64,000 nt of DNA from SVFI01 sp045588655. Lineage in GTDB: Bacteria > Bacillota > Clostridia > Lachnospirales > Lachnospiraceae. The DNA is taken from NCBI GenBank assembly GCA_045588655.1, contig JAZNEP010000028.1:62001-126000 (forward strand), given 5' to 3'. Position numbers and translations under genes: made by a program. The first letter of the stretch is position 1. Every line of letters begins with the position of its first letter. Shown piece by piece: positions 35,416 to 45,111 of this stretch. The notes beneath the pieces are model-generated. The model searched no databases. It had not been told where the DNA came from and worked only from the letters and a program-made list of their open reading frames with translations.

Positions 35416-36198
35416 TTATATCACCTTTACGTAAGTATTTTCATATTTGATAATCGAACGCACTCCCACAACGCAGAGAATCACGCTAATCACAAACCAA
35501 ATGCCAAGCAAATCGTAATACGGACTCATTCCATACAAAATACAATTTCTCGCATTCTGGAGCAAACCTGCAATAGGATTGCCATATAACAGCACCATAT
35601 TGTATGGCTCCGGAACTCTCGTCTGAATGTTATAAAAAACTCCGGACATATAAAACACAAGCTTTAACAAAACCACGACAACATTGGCCAAATCCGAAAC
35701 AAATACGCCCAAATTCAGTATAATACAGCTGCACCCGAACGTAAGAAGTACCAGCACCAAAAAGACCGGTATAATCTCAATGATATGCCAGGTAAGCGGA
35801 ACCCTATATACCGGGATCAGTAGCACTACCAGCATGAAGGCTACACACATTTTGAATGCATTTACCAACATCTCATTTAGAATCAAAACATATTTCGGAA
35901 TATAGACCTTAGCTATCATACTCTTATTTCTTTTAACCATACGCACACTCTTTCGAACCGTACGATTAAAAAAATCATACATATTTAAACCAATAAATAC
36001 ATAAATCGGGAAAAACGGTTCTCCCTTTCCAAATACAACCAGTGCCATAAACGTGTACACAAGCATGAACAAAAACGGATCCAAAATCCACCAGAGCCAG
36101 TTTAATCTGGAGCCTGCCACCTCACCCTTTAACGTTGCTTTCGCACTGTATATCATATAACTTTTGTATCTTTTCAACTGTGAAATAAATTTTTTCAT
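35416..36198 (-). CDS. ABC-2 polysaccharide export permease (TagG-like)
   Basis: A 260-residue integral membrane protein with six helices. KATLKGEVAGSRLNWLWWILDP is the N-terminal amphipathic region and NPIAGLLQNARNCIL the segment before the last helices, as in TagG/RfbD permeases. It begins 3 nt after the SDR stop. It forms the second exporter with the ATPase encoded next. TagG-type pairs export teichoic-acid-like polymers, which suits the CDP-linked chemistry around it. Confidence 0.85.
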   Translation of the reverse strand: MKKFISQLKRYKSYMIYSAKATLKGEVAGSRLNWLWWILDPFLFMLVYTFMALVVFGKGEPFFPIYVFIGLNMYDFFNRTVRKSVRMVKRNKSMIAKVYIPKYVLILNEMLVNAFKMCVAFMLVVLLIPVYRVPLTWHIIEIIPVFLVLVLLTFGCSCIILNLGVFVSDLANVVVVLLKLVFYMSGVFYNIQTRVPEPYNMVLLYGNPIAGLLQNARNCILYGMSPYYDLLGIWFVISVILCVVGVRSIIKYENTYVKVI

Positions 36199-36201
36199 TG
36201 C

Positions 36202-37257
36202 CTAAACTTCTTCTCTCATTTCTTCAAAATATTGAACCGTACGTCGCATTCCGCTACGCAGATCCACTTTTGGAGTCCAGCCTTCTGCGATGGCTTTCTC
36301 CGATTGTAAAAATCCCAGCTTATAATTCAAATATCCCGCCGGTTTTTCCTTTGGTATATTCATAATCAGCTCCACTCCATAGGACGCAAACAAATCACAA
36401 AGCGTCTGTGCCAGCTCCTTTACCGTCACTGTCTCATTGGAGTTAGAAACATTATATACATGATCCTTAAAATGAAGCAGTGAGTAAAAAATTCCCGCCA
36501 CTACATCACCAATATAAGTAAGCGCAAGCGTTCCGGACCCGTCACTGTTCATGACAATATTTTGACGATTCACAATATTGCCAAGGAAATCTCCAACCAC
36601 CCGACCATCACTTAGAAGCATTCCCGGACCGTAGGTATGTGCGATTCTCACAATACGACAATCCATCTGATACTGCTGACGGTAGCTGACACAAAGATTT
36701 TCCGCCATGCGCTTGCTCTCCGGATAGCAGGAACGCACACTTGTCGGATCGAGCACTCCATACTCCTCTTCTTTTACAAAATCAAGGCTTCCTTTTCCGT
36801 AAATCTCTCTTGTTGAAAGAAGTAAAAACTGCGAGGTGCCATGTGTTCGACCATACTCGAGCAGATGATATGTTCCAAGCACATTTCCCATTGCGGTTCC
36901 CACCGGATCACTTGTAAACTGATCCGGTCCTGTCTGACTTGCTGCATGAATCATAAGATCAATCTGCCCGTCAAACTCCAGCGGTACTGTCACATCCTGA
37001 TATATGACACAAAAATCATCTCTGCCGAGTACCTGACCCCATTTTTTCTTTGTCTTTTCTTCATTTCGCGCAATGCCATACAGCTGTATTCCCAGCCCTT
37101 TTTGATCATTCAGGAAAAAAATAGTGCGCGCAATATACGATGCAATTAAACCGTTGATACCTGAAATAAGTACCTTTTTTCCACGCAAAGCTTCCCATTC
37201 GATTGGCTCTGCGGTAATTCTCTCCAAATCCTCTGTGATAATATGACTTTGTTTCAT
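36202..37257 (-). CDS. NAD-dependent epimerase/dehydratase-family SDR
   Basis: About 351 residues of the extended SDR family. KVLISGINGLIASYIA is the dinucleotide loop (GxxGxxA rather than GxxGxxG), STREIYG the active-site strand, and YPESKRMAE the YxxxK pair, so it is probably active. Closest in style to UDP-glucuronate decarboxylase and GDP-sugar enzymes. The ATG at 37257 has GGAGG about 10 nt upstream and precedes the domain; 37302 is open but adds an unlikely leader. It sits directly after the cytidylyltransferase gene, where ribitol-phosphate pathways have TarJ, so it may act on the same CDP- or phospho-polyol (inference). Confidence 0.7.
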   Translation of the reverse strand: MKQSHIITEDLERITAEPIEWEALRGKKVLISGINGLIASYIARTIFFLNDQKGLGIQLYGIARNEEKTKKKWGQVLGRDDFCVIYQDVTVPLEFDGQIDLMIHAASQTGPDQFTSDPVGTAMGNVLGTYHLLEYGRTHGTSQFLLLSTREIYGKGSLDFVKEEEYGVLDPTSVRSCYPESKRMAENLCVSYRQQYQMDCRIVRIAHTYGPGMLLSDGRVVGDFLGNIVNRQNIVMNSDGSGTLALTYIGDVVAGIFYSLLHFKDHVYNVSNSNETVTVKELAQTLCDLFASYGVELIMNIPKEKPAGYLNYKLGFLQSEKAIAEGWTPKVDLRSGMRRTVQYFEEMREEV

Positions 37258-37309
37258 AAATAAATAGCCTCCAAAACAAGCTGCCCGGGACACTCCTGAC
37301 ATCTTGATT

Positions 37310-38029
37310 TTATAACCCGAAAATATCCTGACTTTCTCTTAGGTCAATCAGTGCTTTTAAAATAAAATAATCTTCCGGTGTCGTAATCTTAATATTGGTT
37401 GTCTTACATGGCACCATATGAAGCTCCCTGCCCAGCTCTGTCATAAGTGAGCAAGTATCAATCGTGATGGTATAAGGCATCGTCTCGCCCTTCGTATGCG
37501 CCTCAAAAACATCTTTAAAATAGAAACTCTGCGGCGCTTTTGCCACAAACATGGTATTACGGATGATGGTTTTTTCCACCTGCTCACCATCCTGACTGGT
37601 AATCGCTGTCTCCGTAAACGGAACTGCGGTAATCGCATTTCCATGCTTCTTTACCCCTTCAATATTGTCTGTGATCAGCTCTTCCGTAATGAGAGGTCTT
37701 ACTGCATCATGTAGCAGTACAATATCATCCTCCTTGCAGAAAGTATCCAGATAGCGGAGTGCTATCATCTTGGATTCCTGCGTATCTTTACCGCCGGTCA
37801 ATATTTTCTTTACCTTCTTGATTCCAAACTTGTCCAAAAGCTCCTGAAGATAATCCTCCCATCCTGCAATACAAGGAACCACTATCGTATCAATGTCCTT
37901 GTGCTTTTCGAATATCTCAAGGGTATATATAATAATCGGTTTTCCGTAGATTTCCAAAAACTGTTTTGGTTTGGCACTGGTACGCATCCGCTGTCCCGAA
38001 CCTCCCGCAAACACTAATGCAACATTCAT
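37310..38029 (-). CDS. IspD/TarI-like cytidylyltransferase
   Basis: A 239-residue enzyme of the IspD/TarI family. FAGGSGQRM and PKQFLEIYGKPI bind CTP, LLHDAVRPLI carries the metal-binding Asp, and KITTPEDY near the end is conserved. It could be IspD (methylerythritol phosphate) or TarI (ribitol-5-phosphate). Its operon with an SDR, ABC exporter and LicD favours making a CDP-activated polyol or sugar for the surface polymer. AGGAGG lies about 9 nt before the ATG. It is the first gene after the promoter at 38079-38107. Confidence 0.82.
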   Translation of the reverse strand: MNVALVFAGGSGQRMRTSAKPKQFLEIYGKPIIIYTLEIFEKHKDIDTIVVPCIAGWEDYLQELLDKFGIKKVKKILTGGKDTQESKMIALRYLDTFCKEDDIVLLHDAVRPLITEELITDNIEGVKKHGNAITAVPFTETAITSQDGEQVEKTIIRNTMFVAKAPQSFYFKDVFEAHTKGETMPYTITIDTCSLMTELGRELHMVPCKTTNIKITTPEDYFILKALIDLRESQDIFGL

Positions 38030-38078
38030 TTCCGTTGTCCTCCTTCACCTGTCCCTGAATTGAGTACAGTTTGCGTAT

Positions 38079-38107
38079 AGTATAACACATTTGTCCCCGC
38101 TTATCAT
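38079..38107 (-). promoter_or_regulatory. Promoter of the cytidylyltransferase-exporter operon
   Basis: ATGATA (38102-38107) and TATACT (38079-38084) are 17 nt apart, reading toward 38029. The -10 is good, the -35 matches four of six. Expected transcript start is near 38072. Confidence 0.55.
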
Positions 38108-38160
38108 CCTTTTTTTCTTTCTGCTATTTTCAAAATGCAGTTTGCGCTCCCAGTTCTTTC

Positions 38161-38189
38161 TTGATTTCTATACTATTCTGTTCTAAAAT
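38161..38189 (+). promoter_or_regulatory. Promoter of the pyruvyltransferase gene
   Basis: TTGATT (38161-38166) and TAAAAT (38184-38189) are separated by 17 nt. AAAGGA lies 9 nt before the ATG at 38222. It is back to back with the minus-strand promoter at 38079-38107. Confidence 0.65.
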
Positions 38190-38221
38190 ATCTCCATAAG
38201 AGAACGAAAGGACATAAAAAA

Positions 38222-39673
38222 ATGAATGTAAAAACGGCCATTACAAAAGTACGTGAAAAAGGAATTCGATACGCATTCAAATATGCAACCATGAAATTTT
38301 ACGGCAAAATGCAAGGTGAAGACGTTCCTGCCAAGGACAAAAAAGCATACAATATACTGCTTCTGACCAACCGGGATTCCGATAACCTGGGAGATCAGGT
38401 CATTGAAGCCTGTGATATCGGACTGATATCGACCGTCATGAAAAATCTCGGCATCCGCGAAACCAACTACATGATTAACAGCCGTGCTGCAGCGATTGTG
38501 CCACAGAAATACTTAAATACACGCGATCCGAAGCACTTAAAAAACGCCCGAAAAACCATCAAAGGTTCGGATATCGTGATTTTCGGCGGTGCGCCTCTTT
38601 TCAATTACCTGTATCAGACATTTTACGAAAAGACAGCCCTCACACTTGAAATCGCAGAAGAATTTCATAAACCGGTTATCTTTTCCGCCATTGGTGTTGA
38701 ACGATACGAAGAGGACAATGCTAAATGTCAACGTTTGAAAAAAACGCTAAACTTTGATTGTGTCAAACAGATTACCACCCGTGATGATTACGAAGCTCTA
38801 CAAAAATATCACGAGAGCGAGCACGTTGTCATCGGTAAGGTTTCAGACCCAGCTGTATTCTCCGATAAAATTTTTGAAAATTATATTACGAAGGAAAACG
38901 CAAAAGAAAAGAAAAAAATCGGCCTTTTCATTCTTCGCGCCAATGGTTTTGTCGATAACCAATTTGATTTCACACGCGAAGATGCCGCCAAATTGTGGCT
39001 CGATTTGATTGCAGATCTCACAGAAAAAGGATATGATTATGAACTTTTAACCAGCGGACATTTTGGTGATGAAGCGTTTATTGACCATTTGATTCGCAAC
39101 CACAATGTTCCTCTAAACAAATGTGTATTCAACATGAATACTCCGGAAAAAATGATTGAAAAAATTTCTTCCTACGATGCGATTGTATCCTGTCGTCTCC
39201 ATCCAAGCATTATCGCATTTGCTTTGGATGTTCCATCCATCGGTGTTGTATGGAACAACAAGGTGAAAGGATTTTACAACAGCGTCGGTTATGAAAACCG
39301 CGTCATCGGCACAGACGGCATTACTTCAAAGCTTCTTCTCCAAAAAATTGAACAGGCCATCGACGAAGGCATTCAAAAAGACAAAGACTATCTATGTACA
39401 GTTTATCAAGCCCTGTTTTACAGCATTCAACGCATCGTATTTGGCGATGAAAGCAGCATCCAGCCTTATACGTACGAAGAAATCTTAAAAAATATGCCTG
39501 TGTATACCGGAACCAATGAGGCCGCCAAAGAAGAAAAACTTGAGCGCAAGTTCCGAAGAACTTACAATATGTACAACACGCGCTTTGACAAAAACATGGA
39601 GTATCAGGAAACGATTAAAAAACTAAAAAAAGAAATTGAAGTTCTCAAAAAAAATCAGGAAAATGCAAAGTAA
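38222..39673 (+). CDS. Polysaccharide pyruvyltransferase family protein
   Basis: A 483-residue protein, the only polysaccharide enzyme on the plus strand in its region. The GT-B-like CsaB/WcaK fold shows TNRDSDNLGDQ at residues about 50-60, IFGGAPLFN, VSDPAVF, FILRANGF, and SCRLHPSIIAFALDVPSIGVVWNNKVKGF near 325-355, the typical His-containing acceptor segment. Such enzymes add pyruvate ketals to sugars, giving negative charge. The last 50 residues form a coiled coil (ETIKKLKKEIEVLKK). It is transcribed alone and ends at the hairpin at 39709-39751. Confidence 0.82.
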   Translation: MNVKTAITKVREKGIRYAFKYATMKFYGKMQGEDVPAKDKKAYNILLLTNRDSDNLGDQVIEACDIGLISTVMKNLGIRETNYMINSRAAAIVPQKYLNTRDPKHLKNARKTIKGSDIVIFGGAPLFNYLYQTFYEKTALTLEIAEEFHKPVIFSAIGVERYEEDNAKCQRLKKTLNFDCVKQITTRDDYEALQKYHESEHVVIGKVSDPAVFSDKIFENYITKENAKEKKKIGLFILRANGFVDNQFDFTREDAAKLWLDLIADLTEKGYDYELLTSGHFGDEAFIDHLIRNHNVPLNKCVFNMNTPEKMIEKISSYDAIVSCRLHPSIIAFALDVPSIGVVWNNKVKGFYNSVGYENRVIGTDGITSKLLLQKIEQAIDEGIQKDKDYLCTVYQALFYSIQRIVFGDESSIQPYTYEEILKNMPVYTGTNEAAKEEKLERKFRRTYNMYNTRFDKNMEYQETIKKLKKEIEVLKKNQENAK

Positions 39674-39708
39674 AAGTAATATTTTGAAAACAGATTTTTA
39701 AAATAAAG

Positions 39709-39751
39709 AAAGAAACAATAGGTTCAAATTGAATCTATTGTTTCTTTTTTT
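39709..39751. terminator. Bidirectional intrinsic terminator
   Basis: A 13-bp perfect stem (39709-39721 with 39735-39747; AAAGAAACAATAG/CTATTGTTTCTTT) continues inward with further pairs, leaving a tiny loop. It is followed by a T-run on the plus strand and a T-rich tract on the minus strand. It lies between two converging genes, 38222-39673 and 39779-41575. Confidence 0.88.
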
Positions 39752-39778
39752 ACTTTCATTTCCCTTTAAAACTTCTGC

Positions 39779-41575
39779 TTAATTTGTCTCTTCTTCTCCG
39801 TCTTCCTCTGCCAGCAATCTTTTGCCTCCCAAGGTAAAGTCAAGTGATTTTCGATAGTCATTTTCCGCCTTCACACGGGCAAGATCATCTTTTACACTCT
39901 CCGGAAGATTTCCAAGCACAAGCCAGTCAATGACTCTGTCCGAGGCTCCTGAATCAATATAATCAAAATGATGATCCACATATTCCTGCACTTTTTCCTG
40001 TTCAAAATCTTTTGTCCGGATTGCTTCTAGAAGCTCCTCAAACGTATAGCACACCTTTCCCGGTGCCGATTCCTCATATGGTCTGTGAAAGCCTCTTGAG
40101 AAAGAATACTGAATCTTATCAAACGCAAAGAACAGCATCGGATGTTTCATTAACGAATATTCAAAAATATTGGACGAATAATCGGTAATCAACAAATCTG
40201 TAATATAGAACAAATCATTAATATTCGGAAAATCCGCAACATCCTTGAATTTATCCTTATACTTTTTATCAATCGGAACTTTTTTACGCACCCACGGATG
40301 CATCTTAAAAAGAACCACATACTCATCGCCACACACACTGTACAGCTGTTCAAAATCAATTAATTCATACGGATAGAATGCATCCTTTTTGTTTCTGCCA
40401 CGATAGGTCGGTGCAAACAGAATCACTTTCTTTCCTTTACAGAGCGGATATTTCGCATAAATCTCTTCCACCTTCTGCTTTTTATGTGCCTCATCCAGAT
40501 ATTCATCCATACGCGGCATTCCGGTTGCAATCACCTGTTCATCGTTCATTCCCCAAACTTCCGAGAAAAACGGCGCGATATTTTTGGATCCGGCAATACC
40601 GTAACTATACTGTCTGTGACAAGACACCGGATTCGGACATCCGATATGGCCCCATCGGCTGTATCCGGACGATTTAAATCCGGCTCCCGCATGCCAAAGC
40701 TGAATCACCTTGGTATCATCTGTCAGCTTGAGCCAATCCAGACATGGTGCATGGTCATCCAAAAATACAATTCCACTTTTTGAAAGCTTATTCATCAATA
40801 CTATCCAGCTTTTCACACCTTGTCCTTTTTCACTTGCAGCCCGCGCCGAACATAATATCGTATACTCTTTATCCATTCCTCTTTCAAACATTCTGTCCGA
40901 CACAGCCTTCAAGTTAGAGGCAATTCGATCCGATTGCTCTGTCATAAACAAAATGGTATTCTTCTTTTTGGATTTATTCAGCGCACAACAAATACGATAA
41001 ATCACACGTACAATATTCTTTCTTCCCAGCCACGTATCTCTTAAATCCTTTATCGGGTGAATGCGGTTTCTCATACGAGAGCGCTGCGGAAACGTCATAT
41101 TCACGCGCCCTGCCGCCTGAAGGATCATCTCAAACGGAAGTGTTTCCGCTCCCTCTTCCACAGCAAAGGTCGCTGAATATACACGCCTTCTTCCCGAATA
41201 GAGGAAATTACGCGAACATTCGTCCACCTTGGCTACCACCTCATGAGACATTTCACAATCTGCTAACAGCACGTGCTCCTGACAGACTTCAATCATGTAG
41301 CAGCCCGACGGAATACACTCATTTTCTCCACTGTTGGTCACATTCAGACGCAGATGGTAAACTCCGTCTTTTTCATCCATCTGCTTGCAACGCGCCGGCG
41401 ATACATACAGCAATTTATCCACAAGATAAAACGCCAACGGCTGTTCAACAAGATTCAGTGATTTATCATGCACTTCTACTTTAATGTAGAGGTGCATAAA
41501 AATCCGCTCCCACTCAATATCTACCACTGTGGCCGTTATCGGCTTTTCACTTAGTCGGTTTATCATCTCTTTCAT
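39779..41575 (-). CDS. CDP-glycerol glycerophosphotransferase-family protein (TagF-like)
   Basis: A 598-residue protein. The N-terminal 180 residues are a beta-rich region often found before this domain; the GT-B catalytic part spans about 210-570. Motifs: QLWHAGAGFKSSGYSRWG, TGMPRMDEYL, FAPTYRGR (CDP-binding), FKMHPWV, and TDYSSNIFEYSL. Conserved His residues (WHAG, MHPW) match TagF catalysis. It adds glycerol-phosphate or a similar polyol-phosphate unit to a lipid-linked chain at the membrane. Its ATG overlaps the stop of the next gene upstream as ATGA. Confidence 0.87.
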   Translation of the reverse strand: MKEMINRLSEKPITATVVDIEWERIFMHLYIKVEVHDKSLNLVEQPLAFYLVDKLLYVSPARCKQMDEKDGVYHLRLNVTNSGENECIPSGCYMIEVCQEHVLLADCEMSHEVVAKVDECSRNFLYSGRRRVYSATFAVEEGAETLPFEMILQAAGRVNMTFPQRSRMRNRIHPIKDLRDTWLGRKNIVRVIYRICCALNKSKKKNTILFMTEQSDRIASNLKAVSDRMFERGMDKEYTILCSARAASEKGQGVKSWIVLMNKLSKSGIVFLDDHAPCLDWLKLTDDTKVIQLWHAGAGFKSSGYSRWGHIGCPNPVSCHRQYSYGIAGSKNIAPFFSEVWGMNDEQVIATGMPRMDEYLDEAHKKQKVEEIYAKYPLCKGKKVILFAPTYRGRNKKDAFYPYELIDFEQLYSVCGDEYVVLFKMHPWVRKKVPIDKKYKDKFKDVADFPNINDLFYITDLLITDYSSNIFEYSLMKHPMLFFAFDKIQYSFSRGFHRPYEESAPGKVCYTFEELLEAIRTKDFEQEKVQEYVDHHFDYIDSGASDRVIDWLVLGNLPESVKDDLARVKAENDYRKSLDFTLGGKRLLAEEDGEEETN

Positions 41576-42831
41576 TCGGCCTTCTCATCCTTATCTGTAA
41601 TTTTTTTAATCAGTGCAACAACTCTCTTTGCTGCATTTCCGTCCTCTACCGAACCTTTTTTTGCCAAAAATTCACTTCTCTTACGTTCGTATGCGGCTTC
41701 GTCAAACCCCAAAATCTGCTCACACAACTCCTGTTGCGAATATGCCACCGGAAACGGTGTCTCTTCCAGCGGATAGTATAATCCTCTCAAATCCTTGTAT
41801 TTATCATAATCCTCCGCGATCAAAAACCCCGGTCTCTTAGTTAACATAAAATCGAATATTGCACTTGAATAATCCGTAATCACTACATCCGCTGCAACAA
41901 GAAGTTCCTGAATATCCGGATACTTCGTCACATCCAGAACATGTTCCTGTGCGTATATATTCTCCTGTTGCGCCATACGAGGATGCGCTCTTAAAGCAAA
42001 TATCCACTCTCCTCCAAAACGCTTCGCCAGACAATCCAAAAGAGCCTTTGTATCAAGCTTCGAAATTTCGGATTTATTTTGGTCTCGAAACGTCGGAACA
42101 TATAGAACTATCTTTTTCTTCCCTATCTCATATGTGCTGCGAACCTTCCTTGCAACCGAATCTATGTCTGCAAAAAACAAATCGTTTCTCGGATGTCCGT
42201 ATTCTAAAATCTCACCGGCTCCCCAAAATGCCTCTTTGTAAACCTGCGTTTCAAACAAACTGTTTGAAATCCAGTAATCCGTGTAAGCCGCATTTTTTTG
42301 AGCAAGCGCCAGCCACGCCTTATCTTTATTTAAATAGCCGCAATTACCTTCAATCCTTTTTATTCCAAAGGACCCATGCCACATCTGTATATACACCTGT
42401 CCCGGCCGCTTAATCAGCCCCTGGTTTAAATAGTGTACCATCTGAAAATTCTGCACCCAGACTCGAGCCGTCGCATACTCATACAGCGCCTCTTTCGTGC
42501 CATATTCCACCAGTCGGACATTGGGCGGAAAATTTTTACGTTGCGCATCGGCATTCTTTACCACCCAGACAAAATCCAGTTCCTGTGCCAGAGCCGGCTC
42601 CGTTGCAAGGATTTCATTAAGTACATATTTTCCATTACAGCCAAAACCACTTCCCATATAATTATTAAAAACCACCTTGTTTTTGTTAATTGGAACTTGA
42701 TCATAAAGCGAATGAAATTGTGCCGTGAATCTTCGGCGGTAAACAAAAGGTGTGAATTTGAGACGATATACTTTGTACTCATCCTCTATCGTATAATCAA
42801 TTATTTTTTTTGCCATCGAGCGAAGCGACAT
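41572..42831 (-). CDS. CDP-glycerol glycerophosphotransferase-family protein (TagB/TagF-like)
   Basis: A 419-residue GT-B protein lacking the long N-terminal domain of its neighbour. Motifs: QMWHGSFGIKRIEG, GHPRNDLFF, YVPTFRDQ, LRAHPRM, and TDYSSAIFDFML; both catalytic His residues are present. A short and a long member side by side suggest a primer (TagB-like) and polymerase (TagF-like) pair, though roles cannot be fixed by eye. AGGAG lies close before the ATG. Confidence 0.87.
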   Translation of the reverse strand: MSLRSMAKKIIDYTIEDEYKVYRLKFTPFVYRRRFTAQFHSLYDQVPINKNKVVFNNYMGSGFGCNGKYVLNEILATEPALAQELDFVWVVKNADAQRKNFPPNVRLVEYGTKEALYEYATARVWVQNFQMVHYLNQGLIKRPGQVYIQMWHGSFGIKRIEGNCGYLNKDKAWLALAQKNAAYTDYWISNSLFETQVYKEAFWGAGEILEYGHPRNDLFFADIDSVARKVRSTYEIGKKKIVLYVPTFRDQNKSEISKLDTKALLDCLAKRFGGEWIFALRAHPRMAQQENIYAQEHVLDVTKYPDIQELLVAADVVITDYSSAIFDFMLTKRPGFLIAEDYDKYKDLRGLYYPLEETPFPVAYSQQELCEQILGFDEAAYERKRSEFLAKKGSVEDGNAAKRVVALIKKITDKDEKAE

Positions 42832-42845
42832 TTTAGTTTCTCCTA

Positions 42846-43667
42846 TTATTCCTTACGCAACACCTGATTATAAAACCTTTCACGCAGTCTATTTGGAAGA
42901 ATGCTGACTATGACATGACCGGTTACCGTGTACAAAAAATCCGTAAAGGAACAAAATCGAGTTCGGTATAAATATAATCTAAATTTAACAATCGACTTTG
43001 TATAACAAAGACCGCCACGTCTCTCATGCATTCCTGTTACGCGCATTTTTAATATAATATCCTGTATATTATAGCCGCAGCATCCATCTCTAAGCATTCT
43101 GACCCAAAGATAATAATCCTCAAATCCTTCAAAATGCTGATATCCACCCGATTTCATCACAGATGTTTTTTTATATGTTACACACGGATGATTGAAGGGA
43201 TTTCTCCTACGGGCAAATTTGAGTATCTCGTCTTGTTCCTGCGGAAGTTGCCTCTTCTTTCGGCCACCCGGATGTTCTTGATCAAACTCAATCAATGTGC
43301 CGCTCACGATATCCACCTGCATCATCTCGAGTACCTTGAGCTGTTTTTCCATCCGTTCCGGCAAACTTATATCATCACTATCCATTCGCGCAATATACTC
43401 GTACCTGCACTTCTTCATCCCAAGGTTTAATGCTCTGCCCAAACCTACATTTTCTTCCAGACGCACAATCTGAAACAAGTTTTCATATTTATCTTCATAA
43501 AAGGAAATAACCTCATCCAGCTCCGCCGTCAGAGGTCCATCACAGACAAGTACAAAATCCTTAGGCGCTACCGTCTGAGAAAGCATACTTTCTATGCTCT
43601 CCCTCAAAAATAACGCTTGTTCTTTTTTGTATACCGACATTAGTACGGAATATTTTGTCTGAATCAT
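42846..43667 (-). CDS. Glycosyltransferase family 2
   Basis: A 273-residue GT2 enzyme. SVLMSVYKKE starts the nucleotide-sugar fold, MDSDDISLPERM is the DxD metal site at about residues 96-107, and NPFNHPCVTYKKT the acceptor region, as in capsule transferases of the WaaE/LgtA style. The ATG overlaps the TGA of the WbaP-like gene as ATGA, so it is probably the second sugar added after the priming sugar. Confidence 0.87.
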   Translation of the reverse strand: MIQTKYSVLMSVYKKEQALFLRESIESMLSQTVAPKDFVLVCDGPLTAELDEVISFYEDKYENLFQIVRLEENVGLGRALNLGMKKCRYEYIARMDSDDISLPERMEKQLKVLEMMQVDIVSGTLIEFDQEHPGGRKKRQLPQEQDEILKFARRRNPFNHPCVTYKKTSVMKSGGYQHFEGFEDYYLWVRMLRDGCCGYNIQDIILKMRVTGMHERRGGLCYTKSIVKFRLYLYRTRFCSFTDFLYTVTGHVIVSILPNRLRERFYNQVLRKE

Positions 43668-45052
43668 TTTTCGTTTCCTTTATCTGTCTTCCCCGTTTTG
43701 AGGGCCGTCGTCTGATTTTCATCTACACCCTCTGTATTTTCCTTTTGGAATAAAATCTTAAATGTCAGAAGCATCAATTTAATATCCAACCACACAGAAT
43801 AATGTTCAATATATGCAACATCCAACTTCACTTTGTCTCGAGGTGTCGTATTGTATTTTCCGTAGACCTGTGCATACCCGGTTAATCCTGCTTTTACTTT
43901 TAAGCGGAATGCAAATTCCGGAAGTTCTTTCTCATACTTTGCAAAAATCTCAGGTCGTTCCGGTCTTGGTCCGACAAAGGACATATCACCTTTTAGGATA
44001 TTAAAAAGCTGAGGAAGCTCATCCAAATGAAGCTTACGAATCACCTTTCCTATCGGAGTCACTCGCTTATCATTCTTCATTGCCAGACGGGCACCGGCTT
44101 TTTCCGCATCCACACTCATACTCCGAAACTTGTATATATTAAACTCTTTGCCATCTCTAGTCAGTCGCACCTGTTTGTAGATTACAGGTCCTCTGTCATA
44201 TATTTTGATTGCCAGCGCTATCACAAGCATAATCGGCGACGCAAGAACACATGCCAGCAAGGAAAACACAATATCCATCACACGTTTGATTGCCAGCTGC
44301 TCTCCCGTCAATCCCTGATTACGCGAAATCAATAGCGGCGTATCAAACAAATGCATTTCATCCGATCCTATGAGCATAAGATCGGTTACTTTCGGCACAA
44401 CATACGTACGCACCGAATGGATAAAACAATATTTGAGCACTTCATTTCTAGGATGTGAAGCAGTTTCACAAATCATGACCCCTTCACACTCTGCAATTGC
44501 TTCTTTAATCTTTTCCATGCCTTCACTTACATGAATCTTTTTCTGGATAAAATACTTATCTTTTCGCGCATTCACTTTGTTGATAAAATCAATCGGCGTT
44601 TTTTCACCATACACCAAAAGCAGATTTCTTGGCGGATAAAGTTTCATATACAAAACTCTGCACACCAGAACCCAGACTAAAATCACTGCCACCTGAACCA
44701 CTGTCATCTTCATAATCGGTATCGGTGTTACATATTCTCTCGTGAGCATACAAACCTGAATATACAAAACAACATTGGCACAAAACAGGGACAGGAGCTG
44801 TGAATAAATCACATCAAATAAACGCAGATATCCTACTTTAAATCCACCATAAAGCTTTGTAAAAAGCCACAATACAAGAACATACATCGCAATAACCGCC
44901 CAATGTCCTCTGCGGTAGAACTGCAATTTTTTTGGCATCAGTCCGCTATAATAAGAATACCACAACACCGCATAAAAATAGGTGTGAGTCAACATTAGTA
45001 TCAGCACTTCCATGACCGATATCAGCTTTTTATATCGTTCTCTCTTTTTCAT
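43664..45052 (-). CDS. Priming undecaprenyl-phosphate sugar phosphotransferase (WbaP/WcaJ type)
   Basis: A 462-residue protein. Four to five N-terminal helices, a soluble middle part, then the C-terminal catalytic domain (about 255-445) with KRVMDIVFSLLAC, KFRSMSVDAEKAGARL, LDELPQLFNILKGDMSFVGPRPERPE and AGLTGYAQVYG. These are the hallmark of polyprenol phosphohexose transferases, which start a repeat unit by moving hexose-1-phosphate to undecaprenyl phosphate. The tail is Thr/Lys-rich. It follows rfbC by 59 nt in one operon. Confidence 0.92.
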   Translation of the reverse strand: MKKRERYKKLISVMEVLILMLTHTYFYAVLWYSYYSGLMPKKLQFYRRGHWAVIAMYVLVLWLFTKLYGGFKVGYLRLFDVIYSQLLSLFCANVVLYIQVCMLTREYVTPIPIMKMTVVQVAVILVWVLVCRVLYMKLYPPRNLLLVYGEKTPIDFINKVNARKDKYFIQKKIHVSEGMEKIKEAIAECEGVMICETASHPRNEVLKYCFIHSVRTYVVPKVTDLMLIGSDEMHLFDTPLLISRNQGLTGEQLAIKRVMDIVFSLLACVLASPIMLVIALAIKIYDRGPVIYKQVRLTRDGKEFNIYKFRSMSVDAEKAGARLAMKNDKRVTPIGKVIRKLHLDELPQLFNILKGDMSFVGPRPERPEIFAKYEKELPEFAFRLKVKAGLTGYAQVYGKYNTTPRDKVKLDVAYIEHYSVWLDIKLMLLTFKILFQKENTEGVDENQTTALKTGKTDKGNEK

Positions 45053-45111
45053 CTTCTTTCATCTCACTTCAACTACCAAGATTCCCCCCGGAGTCCGGCA
45101 TTAGCATAGCT

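Noticed and set aside
36202..37257. Considered as rfbD (dTDP-4-dehydrorhamnose reductase)
   Set aside because: Length and motifs fit the epimerase/dehydratase type of extended SDR, not the shorter RfbD family.
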